DNA of 60,000 bases from Cryptomeria japonica (lineage: Eukaryota; Streptophyta; Pinopsida; Cupressales; Cupressaceae): the NCBI RefSeq assembly GCF_030272615.1, contig NC_081406.1, forward strand, positions 112,191,783 through 112,251,782. The letters run 5' to 3'. Below the pieces are notes generated by a model that did no database searches, had not been told where the DNA came from, and saw only the letters and a program-made list of their open reading frames with translations. Of the stretch, positions 21,141 to 32,290 are shown piece by piece. Position 1 is the stretch's first letter; every line of letters begins with the position of its first letter. A program made the position numbers and the translations under genes.

Positions 21141-23087
21141 ATGCCTCTGCGTGCGAAAAACCGATGCAATGCATCGACACCCTTTTTTGAGCTTTCTTAT
21201 CCAGTGTGGGGAAATTACAAAGGCTCTACAAATCATTTCGTTGTTTTGGCTAATAACTTTGGGACTAAGGATCTTGGAAGGGTCATATCACGGACCTACG
21301 ATCAAGAGGCCTTCTTTGCAAAAACAAAATACTCTTTGGTTAATGTGGTTAGGGCTCCCCCCCATCTTTACAAGGGCTGGGATCGGGATTAGCATTTGGT
21401 GAGCCACAGAAATAATAGGGCTTTAGGGCAACCAAATGGTCCCAAACGAAATTCCAATCATTGTCGGGAGGAGGGTTTTGTAAAACCTAACCATTCAAAG
21501 AGTTCCTTTTCTCACCATATTTTTCCTTCATGAAAATATTTGGGTAAATTTTCAAAGGATATGGAAACCCCTGGTTGTCACAATTCTAAGGAAGTCGAGC
21601 ACCCATTGTCAGATCTACCTTCAAATTCCCTAGCTTCTCCTAACGGGTTGGTCATTGAAATTGATAATCATACCCAGGCTAGGTATCAAATGCATTGCAG
21701 CGATAGAATGATCTTTGCTTGGTGGAAAGGTTGGGGGATCTCGTCTAATCAAATTGCCAATGGCGTGTCATCTTCCTTCAATAATCAGGTAAAAATTGAC
21801 ATCCTTCCTGATAATTTCTTAGCTATTGAATGGGGTGATCAGAGTCTGAGAAATTCATTGTTAAACGGGGATATATTAACATTTAAGGGTCTAGGGTTTG
21901 ATTTCTAGGAATGGCAACCTCTCTTTCTCCCATCTCAATTCAATTCCTGCATGGTTAATAGAGCAATTTCATTGGATAAATTTCCTGTAGAATTGTGAAA
22001 TATTGACTTTTTAAGAATAATAGGCAATAAAATAGGTAAATTTGTAGAAGTCAAAAAATCAGCCCTAAGCTTCTTTAACCAGCTCCTAATTGTTAAAATG
22101 AATATTAACATTAAATCTTTAGAGCCTATAACTCTGAAATGTGATAAATCTTGTTTAACCCTAGAATTACCTTTTTATAATGGTTCTTTTGAAGATTCTA
22201 TGCCAAGGACAATCCCCTTCAAGAAACCTTTCCCTAAATCATTGCTCATGTCTAATGGCGCGCCATTCAGTTTCATGGAAGGAGGGGGTTTCACCCTAGA
22301 GGGCTATAAGATTGATAAAAACCCTAATCTCATCTTAGACCTATGCCCTCATAGCTCCCCTATTAAGCCCTCTCGCTACCCTCTTCCTCCACTGCTAACT
22401 ATTAATTCACCTATAGATGACTCTCTTCTCAGGGATCAAGATTTGGAAGATGGTGAAATCAATGAGGTTATCCCTCAGGAAGAGCAGCTTGGTTTGACAA
22501 ATATGTCATCATCTAGCTCTCTCATTCCACCAAAAAAGTTGAATCCCTTGGGGTCTCCCCCTTTAATTGAACTAATTACCTCTGAGCAATTAGCAGTGAT
22601 GGATAGGCTTTCCCCAGATCTAGGATTGGCATCCTTGCAGGATCATCCAATCTCTCTAGCCTCAATATTGGAGGGCTTTGAGGAGGCAAAGGCTCGCTCT
22701 CCACCTTTGAAAGCTATTTTTGATACAATTGTATAATCTGAGAGTGATCATGTGGCTAGGGAAGTTAACATCATTGCCAATTTTGTAAGGGAAGAAGTAG
22801 TAAACGACCTCATGGATCAATTGGTTGCTGAAATTTGTGATGATGAGGAGTTGGAAAGACAAAGGGATTTCTTAGTAAAAAATCTAGTGGATGTTACTAG
22901 AGTCAACTTAGAAACAGATGATCTATTTATAGCATTAGATAACTTAGAAAATGATAACCCAAATACTCTAGGCATTCTCAGCTCTGACAGAAGCAAAGAC
23001 TCTCCTAACTGTGCTAAACACAGTAAGAGAAGAGGTAGGAGATCCCTTGCTGAACTAAGATCAAAGGATGGAGATGCCAAGGGTTAG
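21141..23087 (+). pseudogene. LINE ORF1 (DUF4283-type RNA-binding protein)
   Basis: ORF1 of plant L1 elements binds the element RNA to form the particle that ORF2 copies. The frame runs from ATG 21141 (MPLRAKNRCN) to TAG 23085. The DUF4283-like region is visible as GDQSLRNSLLNGDILTFKG, then EWQPLFLP and FLRIIGNKIGKFVEV near 21,840-22,060. The C-terminal half is acidic and Ser/Pro rich. In-frame stops are at 21390 (TAG), 21531 (TGA), 21906 (TAG), 21996 (TGA, probably TGG originally) and 22734 (TAA). There is no frameshift. I see no CCHC knuckle. Confidence 0.75.
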
Positions 23088-23143
23088 GCTAAAATATCTA
23101 CTCTTTTTAATGCAGGGGAGGGGAAGTTCCTCCCCAAAGACCC

Positions 23144-26100
23144 ATGAAAATCATAACATGGAATGTTAGGGGTCTGAATGCCCCTAACAAACAACGCATC
23201 TTAAAGCATTGCATCTCTTATTCTAAACTCGATATAATGTTAATCCCAAAAACCAAATTGAACTCCTCTGAGATAGTCCTTTTTGAGAAAAAACTAGGCG
23301 TTAGATAGCTAAAGCACTCCCCTGCTATAGGGGCCTCAAGGGGCTTAGCCATCATTTGGGACTCTAGATTCATCTTGTTTACACCTTTAGAGATTAAGCA
23401 AAATTGGATGGGAGGAGAAGTAGTAAGTTATAAAAATAACCTAAGATTCAAATTGATTAACGTTTACGGTCCTATCCAAAATAGGGATAAGGCTAGGGTG
23501 TGGGTGGAACTGGAGTCTTTCCTCATAAGTTTCCCAAATGATGTATGCATCATTGGGGGAGATTTCAATGCTATCACTAAGGTAGCAGACAAAAGAGGAG
23601 GTAGCAACAAACTTCCTCCAGTGGATGTAGATTTCAATCATTGGATCAATAGGAACTCCCTGTTGGAAATCTAGACGGTAGAAAATGCCTTCACCTGGAA
23701 CAACAGAAGGCTTGGTTTCTATAACATTGTTGAAAAACTAGATAGGTTCTTTATCCATGGGGGGCTCTCGAAGCTTAACTTTACCTTGAATGCAGAACCC
23801 CTCCCTTTAGCAGGATCTGACCATTTCCCACTCCAACTAATCTTATTATCCAACCACTCCCCTAAAAAATGCCCCTTCAAATTTGAGAGCATGTGGTTCA
23901 AAGATGATAACGTTTTAAACTTAATTGAGAACTGGTGGAGAAGCTCTGTTTTCTCTGGTTTGAAGATGTTTATTATCACAAGCAAGTTAAAGCTTATCAA
24001 AAGGAAACTCTTAGAATGGAACAGGACTAATTTTGGAAATATTTTCTATAAAAAACTCCTAATAGAAAATGATCTTAAGAATGTTAACATTGAGGTTCTT
24101 GAGAAGGGGATGGATGAACATCTCTTCCTCAAAGAAAAGGCTCTACTCTTTGAGTGTGAAAAGACACTCTCAAATGAAGAGATCTTTTGGAAACAAAAAT
24201 CGAGGGAGACTTGGTTGAGTGATGGGGACCGAAATACTAATTTTTTCCACAATAGTACTAAGCAGAGGCGATGGGTCAATCAAATTTCTAAAATTAAGAA
24301 TTGCAAGGGTTTCATCATGTCTGAACTGGATGATGTTGCCTCTGAGGCAGCAAGGTTTTTTGATAAAATCTTAAACAATATTGAAGGCTCCAACCTCAGA
24401 GGCCAACTCAATATTATCAAGAATCTTCCAAAACTCATTAACAATGACCACAACAAAATCATGTCAAATAAATTCTCTGAGGAGGAGGTTAAATCTATCC
24501 TTATGAAGATGAATCCCAACAAGGCCCTGGGCCCGGATGGCTTCCCCACTAGCTTTTTCCAAAAATGTTGGAGTTGTATGGGGACAGAGATCATGGATGC
24601 CTTAGAAGGTATTAGGAACTCTGGTAAGATTCTCAAAGAAATCAACAATACCTTCTTAGCTCTCATCCCCAAAAGAGAGAATCCTGAAAGCTTTAATGAC
24701 TTCAAACCAATAGCCCTTTGCAACACTCTGTACAAACTCTTAACCAAAACCCTAGTAGCCAGACTCCAGAATCTTCTCCCCATTATCATTAGTGAAGAAA
24801 AAATTGGCTTCATAGCTAATAGTTCAATCTATGATGAGTTTATTATAGCCCAAGAGGCCATTCATTCAGTCCAACTCAACAGGGCCCCAAGTATGCTAGT
24901 CAAATTAGACATAAGAAAAGCTTACGACAAAGTTGATTGGCACTTCCTATGTAAATGCTTGGAGGCCTTTGGATTTTCCAAATCCTAGATCAACCTAATC
25001 TTTGAATGTATATCCACCCCCAAATTCTTAGTCTTGGCTAATGGTTCCCCAGAAGGTTTCTTCAGCAAGTCAAGAGGGCTCAGGCAAGGAGATCCTATGT
25101 CCCCCTTCCTCTTCATCATCATGGCTGAAGCCCTAGGCAGATCCATCTCTAAGGCCAAAGAGGAAGGTGGGATCCAAGGAATCCCCATTACCAGCGGCCT
25201 CCCTCCCTTTACCCACCAGCAATTTGTCGACGACACGATGCTTTTTGGGCAGGGAAGTGTAAGGGAAGCGAGTGCCTTCAAAGGCATCCTTAATTCCTAT
25301 ATGCTAGCCTCGGGTCAAGAGGTGAATCTAGCCAAGTCTGCAGTTTTTATATTCAACATAGACCCCTCCTTAGGAAAAGTGATCAGCAATGTCCTGGAGA
25401 TTAGTGAAGGAACTCTTCCTTGCAAATACCTAGGCATTCCCCTTGACAAGGGTAGAAGACCCTCAAAATTATGGGACAACTTGGTGGACAAAATCAAGTC
25501 TAGGATTAACACTTGGAAAGGAAAATGGCTCTCATCTGCAGGTAGAGAAACCTTGGTTAGATCGGTCTTGTCAGCTATGCCCATTTACCAGCTCTCATAT
25601 CAACATTTATCTTCTTCTAAACTTGCAGAGCTCAACAAGCATCTCAGGACTTTCTTTTGGCAAGGTGCTAATGACAACTGTAAAATATCACTCATATCCC
25701 AGGACAAGATATGCAAACCTAAAGAAGAAGGAGGAGTTGGCATTAAAAACCTTCGTGATCAAGGCAAAGCCTTGGGTACCAAGTTGGTCTGGAGGATGTT
25801 CAGAACCCCCCACCTCAAATGGGCTTGCTTGCTACACCACAAATACCTTAATGGAGGGAATCCTATCCAAATCTTCAGAGAAACCAACCCTCCCAGAGGG
25901 TCCCGCCTATGGAATTTTATGTTAGACTGCAGGAGGATTATCTCTAACAACCTGGGGTCTGGGGATAAAGCTCTTCTCTGGTCGGATTCATGGGGTGGAT
26001 ATAAGGCTATTAATAATATCCATGACTTTGGTGCTACTCGTATCCTTCTTGAATCTCATAGAGGACCCCTATTAAACAACTATATCTCCCCTTCAGAGGA

Positions 26101-27323
26101 TGGGGCTGGCTGGCAGTGGATCAAGAAGGAAGATAAGGATATCCCGGTAAGGGATAAACAAAAACTTGGGGCAGTTCTTAAATCAAGGAACATTGCCTTA
26201 GGTCAGAATGAGGACAAGCTCATCTGGGATGGCTCCCTAAGAGGAGAATAAAACTCCAAGGATGGGTACTCTCTCATCTCCAAATCATTTATAAGACCTA
26301 TGACTAAACTTCCCTTGAAACTTTGTTGGGATAAATATTGTCTGCCTAAGGCAGGTATCTTCTCCTGGCTTGCAGTTTAGAACAAGCTCCTAACTGTGGA
26401 CAAATTTAGAAGAATGGGGTATGAGGGCCCTAGTATATATCCTCTTTGCGAGGCAGACGAGGAAGACACCAATCATATCCTTCTTAACTACCCCTTTGCT
26501 CACAAATGTTGGATCTGGTTCACCAACAAACTTGAATGGTTTGCGGCCTTCCCCCACACCTTCTTTGGAATGCTCAAGGCATGGCCTCTCTTCAGGCATG
26601 GTTGTCTCTTTGAAGTTTTATGGAAAACTCTTCCTTCTTCCATTATGTGGGAACTATGGAAGGAGAGAAATAGACGTCTCTTTAAGAATGAAAAACTAGA
26701 GGTTCCCAGAATCATTAATAGGATAGAGTCATCTATCACTGAGCTCATGAACAAACGACTGTCATCAGGCACATTGAAGAATGCCTCTATCAATTATTGG
26801 GATGAAAAGATGAAAAAATATTGGGTAGGCTTATCCTTTCCTCCCTTTGTAGGAGATGGTCCTATTGCAAGTCTTTGATCAAGGGATGCATGCAGATGGT
26901 AGCCCCCAGGCGAAGGTTAGGTGAAGCTAAACTTTGATGGGGCATCTCGTGGCAACCTAGGGAAAGCAGGGAGAGGATGTGTTGTTCATAATTGGGAAGG
27001 TAGGGAACTGGAAACCCTTGCCTCTCCAGTTGGCATCAACACCAACAATTGGGCGGAACTTATGGCCCTGGTGGAGGGTCTGTATTTATGTAGGAAACTA
27101 GGAGTTAAGAACTTGGAAATCGAAGGAGATTCATCTATAATTGTCAATGCTCTGAGGAAAGGTAGTATGCCTAATTGGAGACTAAATACTTTGTTGTCAA
27201 AAGCTCTTGACTTATGCAGATATTTTGATAGGTTCACAGTCAATCATATTTATAGGTAAAAGAGCGGATGAGTTGGGCAACTTGGGAGCCGATGGCATCA
27301 ATCTCTTGTTTGTGCCACCTTAA
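23144..27323 (+). pseudogene. LINE ORF2 (endonuclease, reverse transcriptase, RNase H)
   Basis: The start is ATG 23144 (MKIITWNVRGLNAP), the usual beginning of the plant L1 apurinic-like endonuclease. Endonuclease motifs IIGGDFNAI and AGSDHFPL follow. The reverse transcriptase shows NPNKALGPDGFPTSFF, KLDIRKAYDKVDW, GLRQGDPMSPFLF and the catalytic FVDDTMLF (about 25,220). Then come a zf-RVT-like region (CEADEEDTNHILLNYPFAHK) and an RNase H domain (LNFDGASRGN, NWAELMAL, EGDSSIIV). Stops in the main frame lie at 23306, 23672, 24986, 26249, 26378, 26876, 26900 and 26918. A one-base frameshift near 27,257 is needed to read RADELGNLGADG and the final TAA at 27321. The element is dead. Confidence 0.9.
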
Positions 27324-27740
27324 GGCAACCCCCTCTTTTGTTTTAGTGTCCTAAGTGGTCATTATCATGTTTCTCCATTCATCCCCTTATGTTTCTCTTG
27401 CCCAGACTATGTTTTAACCCCCTTATTTATTCGTCTTCTTGCCCCTTGTATTTACATATAGATGCTTAGACAAACATTTAGTTTATATATGCCCATTTAT
27501 CTGTTCTCCCAAACTTTAACTCGGGTAGTTAGGCTCAATCCATGGTCAAATATAATCATTAAAACACAAATCTCAATCATATATTTTTTTTATTCCTCTC
27601 CTTCATACCCATTCAATCTTCCATCCTTTAGCCCAAGGAGAGGCCCCTCGTCTAATATTTTTGTATATACTTATCTGGGCACTTTCATTATCAGACCCTC
27701 ACCTTGATTCAGTCATCCATCCTCATATTCAGCCTCTCAT

Positions 27741-27744
<4 letters not shown>

Positions 27745-27796
<52 letters not shown>
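27745..27796. repeat. (AT)26 microsatellite
   Basis: Uninterrupted AT dinucleotides between CGGC and GCAG. Confidence 0.98.
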
Positions 27797-27799
<3 letters not shown>

Positions 27800-27911
27800 G
27801 GTTTTATCTCACATTCTTGTAGCCCAGGACCCTTTCATGAATTATCTAGGACAGATAAGCACTCTCAACGCATGTAATAATTTTCTCTTTATAGATATAT
27901 AGGCATTTCAT

Positions 27912-27914
<3 letters not shown>

Positions 27915-27974
<60 letters not shown>
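27915..27974. repeat. (CA)30 microsatellite
   Basis: Uninterrupted CA dinucleotides following ATGCG. Confidence 0.98.
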
Positions 27975-27979
<5 letters not shown>

Positions 27980-28050
27980 TTATATTAAGTTAGATCCTTG
28001 ATTCTCATTTATAGGTATATATATATAGTCATACATATTCATATATATAT

Positions 28051-28080
28051 GTGTGTGTGTATGTGTGTGTGTGTGTGTGT
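28051..28080. repeat. (GT)n microsatellite with one A interruption
   Basis: GT repeats preceded by a short AT run, with one ATGT interruption in the middle. Confidence 0.95.
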
Positions 28081-28099
28081 TCTTATTAGTCTCTTGAAG

Positions 28100-29880
28100 T
28101 TTACTGATCTTTCATCCTTGAATATTGGCTTAAATCATTTTTTATCCATCTCTTCTTTTATCATCGATGTTACCTTTGTTTCGATGAAACCATTGTTATC
28201 ATCAATGAGCCTTGTGGTTTCATCGATCTCCTCATTTTCATCAAAATCTTTACCTTATGTGTTTGTGTCGATGTAATGCTCCATCGGTTCATCGAAACCC
28301 TATTTTTCATAGGAATCCTTTTGTCACTGCGTTTCACAACCATCATCCGGATTCAAATAGTATCGGTGAGACCCAATGATGTCTCATCGATATAGAAGGG
28401 CCATCGAAGAAAGGAAATGCTGATGAACTTCAGAAAGGACTCATCGAAGACAGTAATTCCATCGACAAAAGATATTGAGGAAAGCGGAGATGGTTTTCAT
28501 TGACGGGAAAAGGTCTTCGAGGAGATAATACTATCAGTGCAAAGGGACTCACTGAAAGAAATGTTCTCATTGAAAAAATAAGGTCGATTAGACATAAGGA
28601 AGCTACATCGATAAAAGATATCGATAAGGATATGAGTTTCGAGGAGGCTAAAAGGCATGTTACTGATATGTGTGGTTTTACCGATGCAACTTTATCGCAT
28701 AAGATTACTAATGAGCTCATCAATGAAAGATGATAGTGGAAGCAAATCATCAATGAAAGATGGCCTTGATGAGACAATAGACCCATTAATCAAAGGAGTG
28801 TAGTGATGTCGATAGAAAATGTGTTTCGATGGAAGGATAAAGGAAGTTACCGAAGCCCAAGGTTTCTTCGACATGATACCCGATGGACATCAAATATATA
28901 TCCAAGAGGAAATAGGTTTCGAGGAGGCTAAAAAGCATGTCTCCGATATGTGTAGTTTCACTGATATAACTTTATTGGTGGAAGACGACAAGGGAGGATA
29001 AATAAAGGCTTCGGTGAGACAATAGATCCATTCATCGACGGGGCATGGTGATATCAATGGAAGTAGTATTTCGGTGGAAAAATAAAGGTCACTGAAGCCC
29101 AAGGTTTCTTCAACATAAAAACCTGATGGATATCAGATAGGTAGTGGTGAGGAGACAGCCATAGCGTTCGAATACAGTATTTAGATGAATGAAGGAAATA
29201 CTTGATCGAAGTGATATTCGAAACAAAGGTGTTAGTTAACAGTTATATGTTGAAAAGCCACAACGCTTGGTGATAATGTATACTCTCATATAAAGGAGGG
29301 AGCTTTTGTAATATGGAGGATAACTAGAGAAAGAAGTAGATTATAGCCTCAGGCTAACCACTATACTATTTTACTGATAACGGTTCCTCATTTTGTTTTT
29401 ACCGATGGCATGTTATCGATGAAAATCTCTTATGTTTTATCAACCTTTTGTCTTTCGATGAAACTTTTACTATCGGCCTATAACTTTAATATCTCTTCGA
29501 CAACCCTCTTTTCTCAAAAATTCCTATCGATGAAACCTTCCCCAATTTCTTCAATCTCATCATTTCGGTAGAACTATCTTCTTCGGTGAATTATTTACAT
29601 GTCCTACCGATACTGTAGTTTCTTCAGTAGGCTTGCTTCATCGATGAAATCTCCTTTGGTTTCTTCGATATACCTTCTATTGGTGAAAAATAATGCTTTT
29701 GATAAGTCCCTTTTGAAGTTCATCGAGGCCCAAGTCTATTCGATAAATAATCTTATCAATGAAACATCGATAGGTTTCTTTGATACAACAGGTGTACCAT
29801 TTCGGTTAACTAGACATTTTGATGAGAGGTTAGTGTGTATATCCAATGGCTTTGGTTTGGGCGATATCTTTTAGGATTAT
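28100..29880 (+). repeat. CGAT-rich insertion in the LINE 3' UTR, probably LTR-derived
   Basis: This block is strikingly rich in words such as ATCGATGAAA, TTCGATG and CATCGA, more than thirty by eye, while most surrounding DNA is poor in CG. It has a TATA box (CATATAAAGG, about 29,289-29,296), contains a 280 bp tandem duplication and encodes no long protein. Size, TATA position and preservation of CG suggest a younger solo LTR. I could not find convincing TG/CA ends or a target duplication, so the limits are approximate. Confidence 0.45.
28636..29145 (+). repeat. Imperfect tandem duplication, 280 bp period
   Basis: Unit 1 (28636-28915) and unit 2 (28916 to about 29145) both start GTTTCGAGGAGGCTAAAA and both include AAGCCCAAGGTTTCTTC. 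Unit 2 carries about 38 bp of deletions. Each unit begins with a similar potential peptide, FEEAKRHVTDMCGFTDATL in the first and FEEAKKHVSDMCSFTDITL in the second. I think the similarity comes from recent duplication, not from coding constraint. Confidence 0.75.
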
Positions 29881-30912
29881 GATGTTGGTGGAAGTTTCAA
29901 GGGTTCTATCAAAATTCTTAAGGGCATGCTTGATTTCTTTTTTTTAGAAAAATTTTGTAGCTTTAATTAAAACCATGGAATTCTATTGATTTAAATTCGA
30001 TGCTCAACACCACCCCTAACCATAATCCTAACCCTAACTCTAACCAATATCTAAACCCTGAACTTGATATTATACATTTAATAACTATAAAATAATAGTA
30101 TAGTTTCAAAATAAGAACATAATAGTATTATACCTATCATATGGCACTCTATTAATATTATATTACTAATAAAACTACAAAAAATATTATAACTAAACAT
30201 AATTTAAAATAATAATATAATACATTTCAAATTCTCTCTTAAAGCTTTCTCATGACACTCAATTAGGGCTTGGAAGACTCTTGAATCATATTCTTTAAGA
30301 TGGTAGCTCCCTGCAATCTCTTTGCAGGAATATTTATGGAATTTGCCTTGTTAATATTTATTGAGTTTATGCTCTTCGATGGGTAATCACTCTCGCATTA
30401 TGTTTCTAGAGATTTTTTGAGACTAATATTTTGAGTTGTGTATCCTAACAGGGTGACCATCCAGGCAGGTATGATATATTGTATAAGTTGACCTGTTCGG
30501 TTTTCCTTTTCCTAACATTCTAGTGAGAGATTTTCTCAAGATTTTGTGCAACATGAGGAGCAGAGCATGCTTAACCCTGTGTTTCAGGAATAGCAAGAAC
30601 TGTCACCCACAAATGGCAGCATCACCCCAAGAGATGAGCAATCTGTTGCTCAACTTTGCACAGAGGATTTCTACATACAATCTTCATTATTCTGGACAAG
30701 TTCCCTTTGTGATCTTGTATCTCCATTTTGTATTGCATTCTTAATTTTTTCTGATCCTTGAGGGATATGGGCTTGACTGGAGGTTTTCTTCCCTCCATTC
30801 TTTCCTACCGATGCCCACACCAAATGGAGGTGTAAATGTAAATCTATCTATTTTTTAAATTAATAAAATTCTTTGGCCTCGGCCTTTTATCGATCAAAAA
30901 AAATAAAATACA
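29881..30912 (+). other. LINE 3' UTR, distal part and A-rich tail
   Basis: The first 350 bp are AT-rich and include a degenerate telomere-like run near 30,012-30,060 (CCTAACCCTAACTCTAACC). From about 30,450 it resembles an L1 3' UTR, with GGGATATGGGCTTGACTGG and a final CTCGGCCTTTTATCGATC followed by an A-rich tail. The right TSD begins at 30913. Confidence 0.6.
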
Positions 30913-31022
30913 AGTACTTGCAATCTTGGATAGACTAAAAATTGAAGGGGTGCTTTTTGGAAATAATTTATTTGAGGTCAAAATGGAAGTAGTTAGACTT
31001 TATGTTACAATAATCTTTTGCT

Positions 31023-32290
31023 TCTTCAGAATTCTTTGATTACTGAGATCCTATAGTTGATCAGTTTCTTCCAGTGTTGGCCTCTTATGACTATCATTGT
31101 GAGGTTGTAGAATTGAAGATTCACTAGGAATAAATTGAACCGGTCTTTCTACCATTGTTTTCCCTTTGGTAGTTTTACTTTTAAGCACTTCATGTGCACC
31201 AATTCTAGATTTATCATGCACATCTCTAGGGGTTACTTTTGGTACACAAAAAATTCCTTGTTCACTAGATCCCAAAGCATCACCATCATAACCCATTTTT
31301 TCCACAATTTCTCCCCTAAAGAATATTTTTCTTTTGTGGCTTCACTTGCAAAAGGTCTGTATGCATATTGTACCTAACCAATACCACCATCATGTTCACC
31401 AATTTCATAGTCATCATCACCACCTTCGCCATCACTCTGAACTTCATTGTGATGCTCTTTATTCCACAATTTGGTAAATTATTCATCTTCTAGAATTTCA
31501 TCAAAATCTATAGTACTATTTGGATCACTTAGGTTCTTCCTTATATGCCAGAACTCAATGATTTTTTACTGTGTTCAATTTTTATCTTTACAAGCCAACC
31601 TTAGATTCTTTGGTATTTTTTGTATAGTATATGGTTTGGAAACTCTTGTATAGAAACTTTTGTAGCTCTTGATTGGTATTTGTGCCTCTGATGCTTTCTA
31701 TTGGTTCCATTCTATTATTTTAGTTGATAATTGATCAAAAGAAATACTTCTCTTACCAGCAATTTCCTCCACTATTCTCTTAACCTCATCCCAAGAATTC
31801 TTGTTTTTCAATCTTTCTAGTGAGCGTTTTCTTTCATGTTGCATTAAACTTGGAGAATTCTTATTCTCTACAATTATTTTTTTTATGATGTCATATGGGT
31901 CATATTTTCAGTGACAAACAAATTCAAAATTATTTACAACATTGAATGCTTTTCCCTTGAATTTGAATCCTCCACATGAAAGGTAACGAAATAAATATGG
32001 TCTTTTTTGGTGATTATAAAAGTATTGATACGTACTATTAAGTTGTTATACATATTCCAATGCAAAAATGCTATATGTCACATGAATAGAAAATTTGTAA
32101 GGATTTTCTCCCGATCCATAAAATATTAGCACAATATATTCTTCCATGAAGTGCCAATCAACAAATTGTATTTGTGATCCCAATCGAATGTAATTTCTAC
32201 ATGACTCAAGAAATTGAGGTATTGGAGAATTTGTAATTGCTTGATATAATGGAGCCAAAAAGTAGTCTACAAAATCTTTATAGTTTCTTA
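31023..32290 (-). pseudogene. Region H, piece 2: protein remnant with acidic and G-patch-like segments
   Basis: On the minus strand the reading begins next to the solo LTR with YKDFVDYFLAPLYQAITN and runs through IRLGSQIQFVDWHFMEEYI to a stop at 32046. After several breaks come ERLKNKNSWDEVKRIVEEIA, IEFWHIRKNLSDPNST and an acidic run (GEGGDDDYEIGEHDGG). The best-preserved part, 31305 to 31051, reads EKMGYDGDALGSSEQGIF, matching the G-patch pattern (MGY.G..LG...QGI). It ends in LEETDQL and a stop. G-patches bind RNA or RNA helicases and occur in some retroelement polyproteins. I cannot assign the whole protein. Confidence 0.5.

Larger units (their letters stand above)
27324..28100 (+). other. 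LINE 3' UTR, proximal part, with microsatellites
   Basis: The sequence is pyrimidine-rich without coding sense. It contains a perfect (AT)n at 27745-27796, (CA)n at about 27915-27974 and (GT)n at about 28051-28080. The three arrays within 340 bp, separated by short unique bases, look like the border of a later insertion or a recombination-prone spot. Confidence 0.6.
21132..30912 (+). mobile_element. L1-type LINE with 11 bp target site duplication
   Basis: A non-LTR retrotransposon with ORF1 and ORF2, ending in TTTATCGATC and an A-rich tail (30,897-30,910). It is flanked by direct repeats AGTACTTGCAA at 21121-21131 and 30913-30923. ORF1 begins nine bases from the 5' junction, so the 5' UTR is missing, consistent with slight 5' truncation on insertion. 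The core coding part is about 6.2 kb. The 3' part (27,324-30,912) is far longer than usual because of microsatellites and a probable LTR insertion. It splits the minus-strand region H. Confidence 0.8.

Noticed and set aside
24280-24813. Minus-strand frame of 177 codons
   Set aside because: It is the antisense of the LINE reverse transcriptase; motifs are found only on the plus strand.
27745-28080. Regular short repeats resembling a CRISPR array
   Set aside because: They are plain dinucleotide microsatellites without spacers, and the sequence is a plant nuclear repeat region.
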